NCBI RefSeq assembly: GCF_000374065.1 | Contig: NZ_KB893248.1 | Location: forward strand, 62,001 to 126,000 | Reading direction: 5' to 3' | Origin: Spirosoma luteum DSM 19990 | GTDB lineage: Bacteria; Bacteroidota; Bacteroidia; Cytophagales; Spirosomataceae | DNA: 64,000 nt | Shown: positions 51,897-61,415 of the stretch, piece by piece | Layout of the letters: every line of letters begins with the position of its first letter | Position numbering within the stretch: position 1 is the first letter of the stretch | Position numbers and translations under genes: made by a program | The notes under the pieces: generated by a model | Databases searched by the model: none | The model's input: the letters and a program-made list of their open reading frames with translations, nothing else | Told to the model about the DNA's origin: nothing

Positions 51897-52754
51897 TTAA
51901 TAATCGCCGAGGGTTTCGTCCAGTTGAGCCAACGCAGCGGTCAACTGCTCGTTGTTAGGAGCCGTGCCGTGCCATTTGTGGGTGTGCATCATAAAATCAA
52001 CGCCCTGCCCCATCTCCGTTTTCATGATAATGCAAACGGGAACGCCCTTCCCACCGGCTGCGTGAGCCTTGGCCAGTGTGGTTACTACGTCATCCAGGTC
52101 GTTGCCATCCATGTGCAATACCTTCCAGCCAAATGCTTCGTATTTAACGCCCAGGTCGCGGTTGTTCAGAACCACATCCGTAGGGCCATCGATTTGCTGA
52201 CCGTTGAAGTCGATGACAGCAATCAGGTTATCCAGTTTCCGGTGGGGAATAAAGGCAGCGGCTTCCCATATCTGACCTTCCTGCTGTTCGCCATCGCCCA
52301 TCAGGCAATACACCCGGTGTGAATCATTCCGAATTTTTTTGCCGTAAGCAGCGCCGGCCGCAGCCGAAAGTCCCTGCCCCAGCGACCCGGAAGCAATCCG
52401 GATACCGGGCAAATGCTCGGCCGTGGCCGGGTGACCCTGTAGCCGGGAATCCAGCTTACGGAACGTTGCCAGTTCGCTGACGGGGAAGTAGCCCCGGCGA
52501 GCCAGAACGGAATACAGCACCGGCGAGATGTGGCCGTTAGACAGGAAGAACATATCCTCCCCCGTGCCGCTCATATCGAACACCACCGAATCCGTCCCGT
52601 CTGTTTTCAGCTTCATCGTCTGAAAATAGAGGCTTACCAACAAATCCGTACAGCCAAGTGAGCCACCCGGATGCCCGGATGCCACACCATGTACCATCCG
52701 GACAATGTCCCGGCGTACCTGAGAAGCTACTTTTTTTAACTCGTCCGTTTTCAT
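51897..52754 (-). CDS. Transketolase, N-terminal (TPP-binding) subunit
   Basis: A 285-aa protein. The ATG at 52754 is chosen because AAAGGAAACGC sits just ahead, an unusual Shine-Dalgarno-like AGGA for this genome. Contents: VHGVASGHPGGSLGCTDLLV, EDMFFLSNGHISPVLYSVLA, GSLGQGLSAAAGAAYGKKI and the TPP/Mg motif MGDGEQQEGQIWEAA, then AVIDFNGQQIDGPTD. Only the first transketolase domain is present, complemented by the downstream subunit. Separated from the xylose isomerase stop by a 15-bp hairpin (52781-52816). Confidence 0.94.
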   Translation of the reverse strand: MKTDELKKVASQVRRDIVRMVHGVASGHPGGSLGCTDLLVSLYFQTMKLKTDGTDSVVFDMSGTGEDMFFLSNGHISPVLYSVLARRGYFPVSELATFRKLDSRLQGHPATAEHLPGIRIASGSLGQGLSAAAGAAYGKKIRNDSHRVYCLMGDGEQQEGQIWEAAAFIPHRKLDNLIAVIDFNGQQIDGPTDVVLNNRDLGVKYEAFGWKVLHMDGNDLDDVVTTLAKAHAAGGKGVPVCIIMKTEMGQGVDFMMHTHKWHGTAPNNEQLTAALAQLDETLGDY

Positions 52755-52780
52755 GCGTTTCCTTTTTGTAATCACTTGAG

Positions 52781-52816
52781 AATTTTGCCAGACCGGACTA
52801 TCGGTCTGGCAAAATT
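52781..52816 (-). terminator. Perfect 15-bp intergenic hairpin between xylA and the transketolase genes
   Basis: AATTTTGCCAGACCG (52781-52795) pairs perfectly with CGGTCTGGCAAAATT (52802-52816) around a 6-base loop, right after the xylose isomerase stop. No T-run follows on the minus strand, so it more likely stabilises the xylA 3' end or sets differential expression than ends transcription. Confidence 0.55.
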
Positions 52817-52819
52817 GGG

Positions 52820-54151
52820 TTAAATGTATTGATTAATGATGCTTTCGAGCCATTCCTGTTTGCCACTACGCAGTTGCGGTTCACCGTTTTGGAAGGTATA
52901 GGTTCGCAGGTCTTCCAGCGATAGTTTCCCCTCTTCGAACGCTTTCCCCTGGCCCTTATCGAACGATGCGTAACGCTCGGTGCGAAACTTGAGGTAATCG
53001 GATTCTTTCAGTATCGTGTCGGCTACGATGAACGCGCGGGCAAAAGCATCCATGCCGCTGATGTGGGCCACAAACAGGTCTTCCAGGTCCGTTGAGTTCC
53101 GGCGTACTTTCGCATCGAAATTGATACCACCGGGTTTGATACCCCCGGCCTGATGAATCACCAGAGTTGCTTCGATGAGTTCGTACAGGTTGATGGGGAA
53201 CTGGTCCGTATCCCAGCCGTTCTGATTGTCGCCCCGGTTAGCATCAATACTGCCCAGCATACCGGCATCAGCCGCCACCTGTAGTTCATGATCGAAGGTA
53301 TGACCGGCCAGTGTGGCGTGGTTAACTTCTATGTTTAGCTGGAAATCTTTATCCAGCCCGTACTGCCGCAGAAAACCAATTACCGTGGCCGCGTCGTAAT
53401 CGTACTGGTGTTTAGTGGGCTCCATGGGCTTTGGTTCGATGAAGAACGTGCCGGTGAAGCCCTGCTTACGGGCGTAGTCGCGGGCCATGGTTAGAAACCG
53501 GGCCAGGTGCTCCACTTCGCGCTGCATATTGGTGTTGAGCAGTGACATATAGCCTTCCCGGCCACCCCAGAAAACGTAGTTCTCGCCACCCAGCGCAATG
53601 GTTGCATCGATGGCGTTTTTAACCTGCGTACCGGCGTAGGCCAGCACCGAAAAATCGGGATTAGTTGATGCGCCGTTCATGTAGCGCGGATTTGAAAACA
53701 CGTTGGCTGTGCCCCACAGCAGTTTTACTCCGCTTTCTTTCTGTTTCTGCTGGCCATAGTCAACAATGGCCTGTAGCCGCTTTTCGTAATCGCCAGCCGA
53801 CGGGCCTTCGTCTACCAGGTCGATGTCGTGAAAACAGTAGTACGGCGCCCCCATTTTGGTGATAAATTCGAAGGCTGCATCCATCTTCAATCGGGCACGA
53901 ACGTTGGCGTCATTATCCTGGTCCCAGGCAAAATCGCGGGTGCCGGGTCCGAAGGGGTCACCACCGGTTCCGCAGAAGGTATGCCAGTAGCTGATAGAAA
54001 AGCGGAGTTGTTCCCGCAGGGTTCTGCCACCTACTACCAGTTCGGGGTTGTACCATTTGAACGCTAACGGATTTTTAGATTTAGGGCCTTCGTACCCAAT
54101 AGCGCCAATACCCTTGAAGTATTCCTGGTCGCCTAACGTGATTGCTGACAT
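52820..54151 (-). CDS. xylA: Xylose isomerase
   Basis: A 443-aa enzyme converting D-xylose to D-xylulose in the cytoplasm. Start at 54151 ([20 protein letters not shown]) gives the family length (about 440); a GTG 48 bases further up is less likely. H108 and D111 in [13 protein letters not shown] are the catalytic His-Asp, [12 protein letters not shown] follows, and metal ligands are in [33 protein letters not shown] and [18 protein letters not shown]. Residues [20 protein letters not shown] close the barrel. No xylulokinase gene is nearby, so phosphorylation must be encoded elsewhere. Its 242-base upstream region carries two candidate operators. Confidence 0.97.
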   Translation of the reverse strand: MSAITLGDQEYFKGIGAIGYEGPKSKNPLAFKWYNPELVVGGRTLREQLRFSISYWHTFCGTGGDPFGPGTRDFAWDQDNDANVRARLKMDAAFEFITKMGAPYYCFHDIDLVDEGPSAGDYEKRLQAIVDYGQQKQKESGVKLLWGTANVFSNPRYMNGASTNPDFSVLAYAGTQVKNAIDATIALGGENYVFWGGREGYMSLLNTNMQREVEHLARFLTMARDYARKQGFTGTFFIEPKPMEPTKHQYDYDAATVIGFLRQYGLDKDFQLNIEVNHATLAGHTFDHELQVAADAGMLGSIDANRGDNQNGWDTDQFPINLYELIEATLVIHQAGGIKPGGINFDAKVRRNSTDLEDLFVAHISGMDAFARAFIVADTILKESDYLKFRTERYASFDKGQGKAFEEGKLSLEDLRTYTFQNGEPQLRSGKQEWLESIINQYI

Positions 54152-54276
54152 GAACTGACTTGTTTTTATGCGTTGGTTAATTGTACGTGTGATTGCCACT
54201 GGTCGAAGGCTTCGGCGTGAGTGGCCTGTGTCGTAAGTTTCGGTTTAGCGGTATCCTACGGGTAATGAATAATTGA

Positions 54277-54316
54277 TGTAAAAGTGACACTTATTTTATT
54301 CAATGTCAATATGACA
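54277..54316. promoter_or_regulatory. Two candidate operators upstream of xylA
   Basis: TGTAAAAGTGACA (54277-54289) and TGTCAATATGACA (54304-54316), 27 bases apart, each followed by CTTAT. The second is a perfect TGTCA-N3-TGACA palindrome and matches 49252-49264. They sit about 130-165 bases upstream of the xylA start, between it and the NUDIX gene, so the NUDIX regulator is the natural candidate binder. Confidence 0.5.
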
Positions 54317-54393
54317 CTTATCTTTTTTTAGAAATTTCCGTATCCTTTAGTCAGGATTAAAGCGGTATGCAACACGATGGGTTGGCTACGAGG

Positions 54394-55095
54394 CTAAAGG
54401 CCAAGTTCTGAATTGGGGATGAAGTTCAGGAAAGAGTTGGTTATTGCCTGGTATTTGCACCTGTCAACCTGATAATAATAAGCGCCCCGGCGGGAGAAGC
54501 CCTTCTGCTTCTCATCCAGTTTGATGAGCAGATCGGTGGAGAGAATCTTGCGGCTAAAATTCCGTTTGTCGAATTCAGTATTGTAAATAGCGTCGTACAG
54601 TTTCTTGAGCTGGGGGATGGTGAATTTGTCGGGAAGCAGTTCAAGGCCGATTGGGTGCTGGGCGGCTTTGTAGCGCAGGCGTTTTATAGCCAGCTCAACC
54701 ATATCCCCGTGGTCGAATAACAGCGTGGGCAAATCGTAGATTGAAAACCAGCGGGCCTGAAACTCTCCCGAAATTTTCGTTTCGTAATCGGCGATCCGGA
54801 CGAGGGAGAAATAAGCAACCGATATGGTTCGGACGATGGGGTCGCGGTGGGGATCCCCAAAGGTGTACAACTGCTCCAGATACACGTTGGTCAGGCGCGT
54901 CAGGTCAAACAGAATTCGGGCTGCCGCCTGTTCCAGCCCTTCGTCGGGCCGCAGCCATCCCCCCATCAGCGACCAGGTTCTTTCTTCTACCCCCCGTTTT
55001 ACGAGCAGAACTTTTAACATCTCGCCATCGAAACCGAATATGATTGAATCTAAGGCCAGTAAATAAGGTTGCTGCTGTGTATATTGATCTAACAT
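54394..55095 (-). CDS. NUDIX-domain transcriptional regulator (NrtR/AraR-like)
   Basis: A 233-aa protein from the ATG at 55095 (MLDQYTQQQPYLLALDSIIF). The N-terminal half is a Nudix fold, but the Nudix box GGWLRPDEGLEQAAARILFD lacks the REUXEE glutamates, so no hydrolase activity is expected. The C-terminal half (FTIPQLKKLYDAIYNTEFDK, RNFSRKILSTDLLIKLDEK) is the winged-helix DNA-binding part of NrtR-type regulators. In Bacteroides, AraR of this type senses L-arabinose. Here it sits between xylA and a LacI gene, so it probably controls pentose genes, with a pentose or pentose phosphate as effector. It is 242 bases from xylA, same direction. Confidence 0.9.
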   Translation of the reverse strand: MLDQYTQQQPYLLALDSIIFGFDGEMLKVLLVKRGVEERTWSLMGGWLRPDEGLEQAAARILFDLTRLTNVYLEQLYTFGDPHRDPIVRTISVAYFSLVRIADYETKISGEFQARWFSIYDLPTLLFDHGDMVELAIKRLRYKAAQHPIGLELLPDKFTIPQLKKLYDAIYNTEFDKRNFSRKILSTDLLIKLDEKQKGFSRRGAYYYQVDRCKYQAITNSFLNFIPNSELGL

Positions 55096-55252
55096 TCGGT
55101 GGTACTTGTTACGCCAGATATTGCCCACGAAGGTAATCAATAGATTTTTTCGCTGACATATTCCCATCTCTTTCTCTAGTTTGGCATACCAACACCTTGG
55201 CCAGAATTGACTACCCGCTCGTAACCTTTATGTTAGGTGTTTGCGGCCTGGG

Positions 55253-56284
55253 TCAAATCCCTTTTTTTAGCGATGATTTCCGGATAACGAGGTCAGACCG
55301 GATAATAATGGTACTTATATCATTAAGAGTCGAAAGGCCCCGCAGGTGATTGGTTAAATGACGGGCTGCCACTTCACCCATTTCTGTGCCAGGGTAGTTT
55401 ATCGTTGTGAGTTGAGGCTCGATAATTTTTCCAATGGTGTCATTGTTAAACCCTACAATGGCAATATCATCCGGAATATTGAGACCATACTCTTTTAGGG
55501 TTTTCATGCAAACCGCAGCTGAAAAGTCATTGGTGAAGAAGGCCCCGTCTGGCATGGGGGTCATTTTCAGTATTTGTAAAGCCGCTTCATTACCGCTCTG
55601 TTCGCTCAAATCTTTGATGAGAACGTACTTGCTGTTGAAGGGTATTCCATTGGCAGAAAGGGCATCTTTATAGCCTTTATGGCGTCGCTCATACACATTT
55701 CGCTGCAAGTTGGCGGTCACTAATACAATTCGTTCACACCCCTGATCGATCAGATGCTGGGTAGCCTGATAACCACCACTGTAATTATCAATGATAACTT
55801 TTGTACTGGCTGATTTTTCTTCAACCCGGTCGATGTATACCACAGGGATACCCTTTTCCTCAAATTGTTTGAAATGATCCAGGCCTTTCGTCTCCAAGGA
55901 TAACGACGCAATCAGACCGTCTACCCGTTTGTGAAAAAGGTTGAGCGCATTGGCGGCTTCTTTCTCGAAGCTTTCCGATGAGTGCGCAATTAGGATGTCG
56001 TATCCGGTTTTGTAGGTAACCCGTTCAATGCCAGCCAGGACGGACGTAATAAAACTGCTATTCAACTCATGCACGATGACTCCAATCGTGTTCGTTTTTT
56101 GTTTGCGCAGGCTGCTCGCAAATGTATTGTGCCGGTACCCCAGTTCGCGGGCTGCTTCGTGAATACGCTCCCGTGTTTTTAAATTTATGGTCGGGTTGTC
56201 TTGTAAGCCACGGCTAACGGTTGATGAGGAAAGTTGTAGTTTTTGGGCAATATCGTATATGGTAATTTCCTTTCTGGTTTCCAT
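55253..56284 (-). CDS. LacI/GalR-family transcriptional repressor
   Basis: A 343-aa regulator. LacI HTH at about 5-27 (EITIYDIAQKLQLSSSTVSR), hinge helix NTFASSLRKQKTNTIGVIVH, and a periplasmic-binding-protein-like effector domain: SFITSVLAGIERVTYKTGYD, FHKRVDGLIASLSLETKG, IVLVTANLQRNVYERRHKGY, AIVGFNNDTIGKIIEPQLTT. Full length. It lies 157 bases upstream of the NUDIX gene start, in the same direction, and after the giant FG-GAP lipoprotein gene. Target genes cannot be assigned; either the xylose block or the second SusC/SusD unit is possible. Confidence 0.95.
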   Translation of the reverse strand: METRKEITIYDIAQKLQLSSSTVSRGLQDNPTINLKTRERIHEAARELGYRHNTFASSLRKQKTNTIGVIVHELNSSFITSVLAGIERVTYKTGYDILIAHSSESFEKEAANALNLFHKRVDGLIASLSLETKGLDHFKQFEEKGIPVVYIDRVEEKSASTKVIIDNYSGGYQATQHLIDQGCERIVLVTANLQRNVYERRHKGYKDALSANGIPFNSKYVLIKDLSEQSGNEAALQILKMTPMPDGAFFTNDFSAAVCMKTLKEYGLNIPDDIAIVGFNNDTIGKIIEPQLTTINYPGTEMGEVAARHLTNHLRGLSTLNDISTIIIRSDLVIRKSSLKKGI

Positions 56285-56338
56285 GGTAATTGGAATGGTA
56301 GTATGTAAACCCGGGTGAAAAGTAGAATGCTGATGATG

Positions 56339-59300
56339 CTACTTATTCCCCGATGCATTTGCGCGACCCGATAGTAAGCACTGGTTTAGTCGTAACCCCT
56401 GCGAGTTGACCGCTGTTACCAACAGCAGTTGATTATTTTTTCTCCGCAGCAGCGCCGACGACCGGGCATCACCTTGAATTATCAGGCCACTGGCTACCGG
56501 GTTGAGCGACTTGAACTGCCCCCTGCCATTGCCCAGCAGCACTGTGCCCACAGAAGCATCTTCCCGACCCATGTTTACTTCATTAGGGTAAAAATTCCCC
56601 GTGAGCACGGCGTCCAGATGCCCGTCGTGGTTGACGTCATGCACCACAATGCCGAACACCGGTGCTACCTGGGCCGGTAGGGGCAGGGCGTGGAGAACAA
56701 AGTTTCCATTCCCCTGATTTTCGATGTACGCACTCTTCAGGTAGGTGGCCTGCGTCTGGTACGCACCTTTGCGCTCATCAGCCGAGAGGAGTTCGTCGAA
56801 CGTAACGGCCGCGTACTCGTCAAATCGCTTATACTTCCGCCGAAACTGGATAACCTGCTGGTTTAGGGCATCGCGCGGGAGGGCCGGGTAGCAGATGCCA
56901 CTGATGTAGTAGCCCATAAGCGGGTCTATCGTGCCGTCACTATTGAAATCCTTGGCAACAATCCTGACGGGTTCATCGGCCGAAGCATGGTACAGGGTAT
57001 TCAGCCCTTCGTTACCAGCCATATAGTCCATATCGCCATCGTGGTCAAAATCGCCCTGCGCCAGGCAGTTCCACCACCCTGCCGAATTCAGAACCTGCAA
57101 GGGCGATGCGGCTGTATTGAATGTTCCTTTCTGGTTTTTGTAGATGGTCAACGGCATCCACTCCCCGGCCAGCAGTAAATCGTCCCAGCCGTCGTTGTCG
57201 TAATCGGACCAGAGTGCCGAGCAAACCATACCCACCTGCATCAGTGATGGGCAGCGTTGTTGGGTTACATCGGTAAAGTGAATGCCCTTTAGTGATGTGT
57301 CATTCTGAAGGAGGTAGCTACGGGCAGGTAGGGGATACTGGCCGGGAATCTGGCGGCCACCGACAAATAAATCCAGGTCGCCGTCGTGGTCGAAATCGCC
57401 CGCAACCACGCATGAACCACTGCCTGATAAGTCGGGTAGCGTTCCGGCAGAGGCTTCCATAAAATTACCCTGGCCATCGTTCAGGTAAAGCTGGTCCTGG
57501 TAAAAAGCCTTGTCGGTAACGGGTCGTTCGTTTCCGCCGTATACCACGTACAGGTCCAGGTCCTTGTCACCATCAGCATCAAAAAATAAGGCATTGGTTG
57601 CTTCCCGGCTTCCCTGCGTCGGGAATGCTTTCTTTGTTAATCTACCCGCAGCATTCTGCCAGAATAAAGCGGCTTCGCTGCCCCGGTACGAACCACCCAC
57701 AAAACAGTCGTCCAGCCCATCGCCATTCACGTCGCCAACGGCCAGCGCAAAACCCGACCGCGAGCGCATTTTGTGCATGGCCGCCGTCTGTTTAAAATCT
57801 ACATAATCCGACTCACGGTGTGTGAAGTTGATTGGATATTTCTCCGTTACATCGGCGAAAAGCGGTTGGGCCACCAGTGCCGGATTAAGCTTGTCTATTT
57901 TCTGTGCCTGTTTGTAGGCGAGTGTGAGGACCGTATCGACCGGTACGGCACGTCGGATTTCCACCCACCCCCCCGGCCACTGAATCCGCAGCGAGTCAAC
58001 CGCGCGGGCTTTCCCCAACCCAAAATGCAACACCGGTTCTATGGAAGACAGATAGCCCCGCACCACGTTCAGTTCACAATACTGAATTTGCCCCCCCGAC
58101 CAGACCGTTACGTTGGCCCCGATACCCTGCCGGTTGGCCGAATCGCCCTGTAGTTGAATGGTCAGGTAATGCTGTGCCGGATGCTGCTCCCGGCTATTGT
58201 TCCGGTAAATGAGAGCCTCCGCATCAACGTTGTTCACCACTAGATCCAGGTCGCCGTCGTGGTCGAAATCAGCGTAGGCGGCTCCGTTGGCGAACGACTT
58301 TGTGTTAAGTCCCCAGGCTTTAGAAACATCGGAGAAGGAACCACCGCCCACGTTCCGAAAGGCATAGTGCTCAAGCGGGATCTCGGGCACTTTTTCTAGT
58401 AAATCGAGTCGTTTCTGCGTGTTGTATTCGGTGGTGCCAAAGCCGGAAAAATCCTCGCTGAAATTGATGAAATCCCGGTCGGTGACATTTTTACGGTAGC
58501 CATTGGTGATGTACATGTCCTTCCAGCCATCGTTGTCGAAATCGGCCAGCAAGGGTGCCCAGCTCCAGTCGGTTTGCGCCACACCCGCCAGCAGCCCAAT
58601 TTCGCTAAACAGCGGTACGTTCATTCCGCCCGGATTGCCCCTGTTTAGTTGAAGCGAGTTGCGCATGTACTGCATCTGGTTGCCGTATTGGGGCGACACG
58701 CTCATCTCCTTGCGGTCGTAGTCCTGACCGGCCAGCATCATTTTGAGCCGGTTGTTCTCCTTCGGCAGCATGTCTACCTGCATCAGGTCGGGCAGGGCGT
58801 CGTTATTGACATCAGCCGCATCAACGCCCATACCATACATACTGGTGTGGGCCATGGCCCGTTTGATTACGTTGGTGAAGTTCCCCTTCTCATCATTCAG
58901 GTAAAGAATATCACTGCTGGTGAAGTCATTGGAGCAGTAAATGTCCGGGTAGCCATCGTTGTTGATATCACTGATAACCAGGCCAAGCCCTAACCCGTCG
59001 TAGGTGATGCCCGCTTCGGCTGATACATCGCTGAACACCGGATGCCCCGCCGGGCCAGTACCGTTGTTTCGGTACAGTTTGCCCGTGCTGGGGTGCGTGC
59101 CGTTCGACACGACTGGCCGAACGTGGGACGGGTTCTGAAAATCGGGGGCCGTATTGAGCAGAAATACGTCGAGGTCGCCGTCGAGGTCGTAATCAAAAAA
59201 AGCAGACTGTGTGGTAAAGGCCGGGTCGGCCAGCCCGTAGGCTTTCGCCATTTCCCTGAATACGGGTTTCCCAGCCCGAAGGCCCTGATTCACGAACAGC

Positions 59301-59767
59301 AGGTTTTCAGTTTGTTTCAGGGCTGAGTGGCTGGCTACGGAGATGTAGATATCGAGCCAGCCGTCCTGATTGATATCGGTCATGACTACGCCCGAACACC
59401 AGCGGTCCGTAGTTAGTCCGGCCGCTTCCGTAATGTCATTGAAGACGAATGCGTTGTTTTCCTGGCTACCCTCATTCAGATACAGCCGACAACTGACCTG
59501 GTTACCGGTAAAAAATACGTCCGCAAACCCGTCGTTATTGACATCCCCCACGGCTACGCCCCCGCCGTTGTAGAAATTGGTGAAGGTAAACCCATTCAGT
59601 TTCTCGCCGGGGGTCAGATTGTTGGCGAACGTTACGTGGGTCTGGCTACCGGGAAGTTGCTCGAACAGGGTAGGAGTAGAGGGATGACAGGCCCCTAACA
59701 GGCTACTCATCAGAGCAATACAGCGTACTATTGTCCAGTCAGTATTTATCATCACCCGTAAACGCAT
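56339..59767 (-). CDS. Giant FG-GAP/VCBS-repeat lipoprotein with ASPIC/UnbV domain
   Basis: An 1142-aa lipoprotein (lipobox MSSLLGAC, about residue 27). Calcium-loop FG-GAP/VCBS repeats recur through both halves: VGDVNNDGFADVFFTGNQ, ISDINNDGYPDIYCSNDFTS, YADFDHDGDLDLVVNNVD, VGDVNGDGLDDCFVGG, AGDFDHDGDLDLFVGGRQ, VVHDVNHDGHLDAVLTGNF. Between them is the UnbV/ASPIC segment (YLTIQLQGDSANRQGIGANV, VVRGYLSSIEPVLHFGLG, LRIQWPGGWVEIRR). This architecture is common next to SusC/SusD pairs in Cytophagales, where the protein is thought to be an outer-surface polysaccharide-binding component. It is separated from the SusD gene by a strong hairpin. Confidence 0.93.
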   Translation of the reverse strand: MRLRVMINTDWTIVRCIALMSSLLGACHPSTPTLFEQLPGSQTHVTFANNLTPGEKLNGFTFTNFYNGGGVAVGDVNNDGFADVFFTGNQVSCRLYLNEGSQENNAFVFNDITEAAGLTTDRWCSGVVMTDINQDGWLDIYISVASHSALKQTENLLFVNQGLRAGKPVFREMAKAYGLADPAFTTQSAFFDYDLDGDLDVFLLNTAPDFQNPSHVRPVVSNGTHPSTGKLYRNNGTGPAGHPVFSDVSAEAGITYDGLGLGLVISDINNDGYPDIYCSNDFTSSDILYLNDEKGNFTNVIKRAMAHTSMYGMGVDAADVNNDALPDLMQVDMLPKENNRLKMMLAGQDYDRKEMSVSPQYGNQMQYMRNSLQLNRGNPGGMNVPLFSEIGLLAGVAQTDWSWAPLLADFDNDGWKDMYITNGYRKNVTDRDFINFSEDFSGFGTTEYNTQKRLDLLEKVPEIPLEHYAFRNVGGGSFSDVSKAWGLNTKSFANGAAYADFDHDGDLDLVVNNVDAEALIYRNNSREQHPAQHYLTIQLQGDSANRQGIGANVTVWSGGQIQYCELNVVRGYLSSIEPVLHFGLGKARAVDSLRIQWPGGWVEIRRAVPVDTVLTLAYKQAQKIDKLNPALVAQPLFADVTEKYPINFTHRESDYVDFKQTAAMHKMRSRSGFALAVGDVNGDGLDDCFVGGSYRGSEAALFWQNAAGRLTKKAFPTQGSREATNALFFDADGDKDLDLYVVYGGNERPVTDKAFYQDQLYLNDGQGNFMEASAGTLPDLSGSGSCVVAGDFDHDGDLDLFVGGRQIPGQYPLPARSYLLQNDTSLKGIHFTDVTQQRCPSLMQVGMVCSALWSDYDNDGWDDLLLAGEWMPLTIYKNQKGTFNTAASPLQVLNSAGWWNCLAQGDFDHDGDMDYMAGNEGLNTLYHASADEPVRIVAKDFNSDGTIDPLMGYYISGICYPALPRDALNQQVIQFRRKYKRFDEYAAVTFDELLSADERKGAYQTQATYLKSAYIENQGNGNFVLHALPLPAQVAPVFGIVVHDVNHDGHLDAVLTGNFYPNEVNMGREDASVGTVLLGNGRGQFKSLNPVASGLIIQGDARSSALLRRKNNQLLLVTAVNSQGLRLNQCLLSGRANASGNK

Positions 59768-59781
59768 TATGCTATAATTGA

Positions 59782-59810
59782 CAATGACACCGGGTATCCC
59801 GGTGTCATTG
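59782..59810 (-). terminator. 13-bp hairpin between the SusD and FG-GAP lipoprotein genes
   Basis: CAATGACACCGGG (59782-59794) pairs perfectly with CCCGGTGTCATTG (59798-59810) across 3 bases, 28 bases after the SusD stop. No proper T-run follows, so it attenuates rather than fully ends transcription between the two genes. Confidence 0.5.
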
Positions 59811-59838
59811 GTCAGTAAATCTAACGTATGTAAAACGA

Positions 59839-61383
59839 TTAATAGCCGGGGTTCTGTCCTTTCACGCCAATAGACGGATTATTATCGATTTCCTGCTGAG
59901 GAATAGGCAACAGCTCGGTTTTTCCTTTCACAAAATAGGCAAGAGGCTCCGTTTTTAGTTTGCCCAGCTTCCGCCACCGCAGAAGGTCGTGGTTCCGGAT
60001 TTCTTCGCCACTAAACTCAACCCGACGCTCGTGAACAATGGCGGCAAATACCTGGTCTTTATTCGACACGGGGTAGTTGGCGGTTGGGTACAAGGGCATG
60101 GCTACGCTGGCGCGGGCACGGGTCATGTTCAGGTACGTAACGGCACTGGCCAGATTTCCCAGTTCGTTTTCGCACTCGGCCATAGCCAGCAGAGTTTCGG
60201 CATACCGCATGATGCGCTGATTGATTCCACCGGTCAGGAACCCGCCGGGGTCAATTCGGTACATCAGGCTATATTTCCGCCAGCTCACTTTCTGCTCTAC
60301 ACCATCTACGATGGACGTGTTACCAGCCTGCGCTGCGGCAGTGAGTACGGTTTTACCGCTGTTGAAAAGGTCGCCCGTTGAATAGAACGATTTGGTATAC
60401 CGGGGGTCGAGTTTTGCATCGCCCTTGCTGGGCCGCTCAAATTCGTTGAGCAGACTGTTGGATGGAATGAGGTTGCGCCATCCGATTGCCGAATACTCCT
60501 GCGTCCGAACGGTTTCTTCGCCGGCTGCTGCGCCATCGGCATCGCCGTTCCAGTTGAATGAGCCACCCGATGGCAGAAAATTGATCTCCCAGATTGACTC
60601 TTTGTTGAACTCGGCTTCCTCCGTGAAATTGTCGAAAAATTCGCCCATTAACTGGTACGTACCGGACGTTATCAGTTTCTGCAATTCGGTTTTAGCATTC
60701 GCATAATCACCCTGCTGCATATACACGCGGGCCAATAGCATAGTAGCCGCTCCCTTTGTTGCCCGGCCCTGGTTGGACGCATCGTAGGTAGCGGGTAACG
60801 CATTCTGAGCCGCCTTAAGATCGGCAATAACAAATGCATATACATCGGCTTCCGGTGAACGAGCAAGCGAACCATCCAGCGATGTTACGTAACTTTTATA
60901 GAGCGGAACCCCACCCCACATGCTAACCAGGTCGAAATAAGACCAGGCCCGCAGAAACTTTGCTTCACCCACTGCCTGAGTAGAGACCGCTGCTGACAAG
61001 GCGGTTGCCGTAGCAGCCTTGTCAATAACCACATTGGCCCGGTGAATGACCCGATAGTTTCCCTGCCAGACGGAACTTACCAATGCATTACTGGCATCGT
61101 ACGTACCTATTAGCAACTGGTTGCGTGGAACTTCGAGCCCCGCACCGCCCGGCGCCATATCGTCGGAGCGCAGGTCTTGGGTAAACCACCACTCCCGTGC
61201 TATCAGATTTGTTGATTGAAGCGCTGCGTACACGCCATTTATCGCACTCCTGATCTGAACATCATTCTGAAAATAGCTGTCGGTGGTAACAGCATTCGGA
61301 TTAAGCTGATTTAAGCCTTCCTCTTTACACCCAACTGTTGCGCCCAATATCAGCGCGCTAACCAGCAGATAAGATTTATTCAT
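59839..61383 (-). CDS. SusD/RagB-family outer-membrane lipoprotein (second PUL)
   Basis: A 514-aa lipoprotein: lipobox LILGATVGC (about residue 19), LNPNAVTTDSYFQNDVQIRS, SusD helices (FLRAWSYFDLVSMWGGVPLY; MLLARVYMQQGDYANAKTEL) and the C-terminal ERRVEFSGEEIRNHDLLRWR, IPQQEIDNNPSIG, GQNPGY. Partner of the SusC 32 bases upstream. The carbohydrate is unknown; with the FG-GAP lipoprotein it forms a separate import unit unlike the xylan one, and no glycosidase is linked in this window. Confidence 0.95.
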   Translation of the reverse strand: MNKSYLLVSALILGATVGCKEEGLNQLNPNAVTTDSYFQNDVQIRSAINGVYAALQSTNLIAREWWFTQDLRSDDMAPGGAGLEVPRNQLLIGTYDASNALVSSVWQGNYRVIHRANVVIDKAATATALSAAVSTQAVGEAKFLRAWSYFDLVSMWGGVPLYKSYVTSLDGSLARSPEADVYAFVIADLKAAQNALPATYDASNQGRATKGAATMLLARVYMQQGDYANAKTELQKLITSGTYQLMGEFFDNFTEEAEFNKESIWEINFLPSGGSFNWNGDADGAAAGEETVRTQEYSAIGWRNLIPSNSLLNEFERPSKGDAKLDPRYTKSFYSTGDLFNSGKTVLTAAAQAGNTSIVDGVEQKVSWRKYSLMYRIDPGGFLTGGINQRIMRYAETLLAMAECENELGNLASAVTYLNMTRARASVAMPLYPTANYPVSNKDQVFAAIVHERRVEFSGEEIRNHDLLRWRKLGKLKTEPLAYFVKGKTELLPIPQQEIDNNPSIGVKGQNPGY

Positions 61384-61415
61384 GAAACTATGATTTTAGG
61401 GTGTTGAAAAATCGA

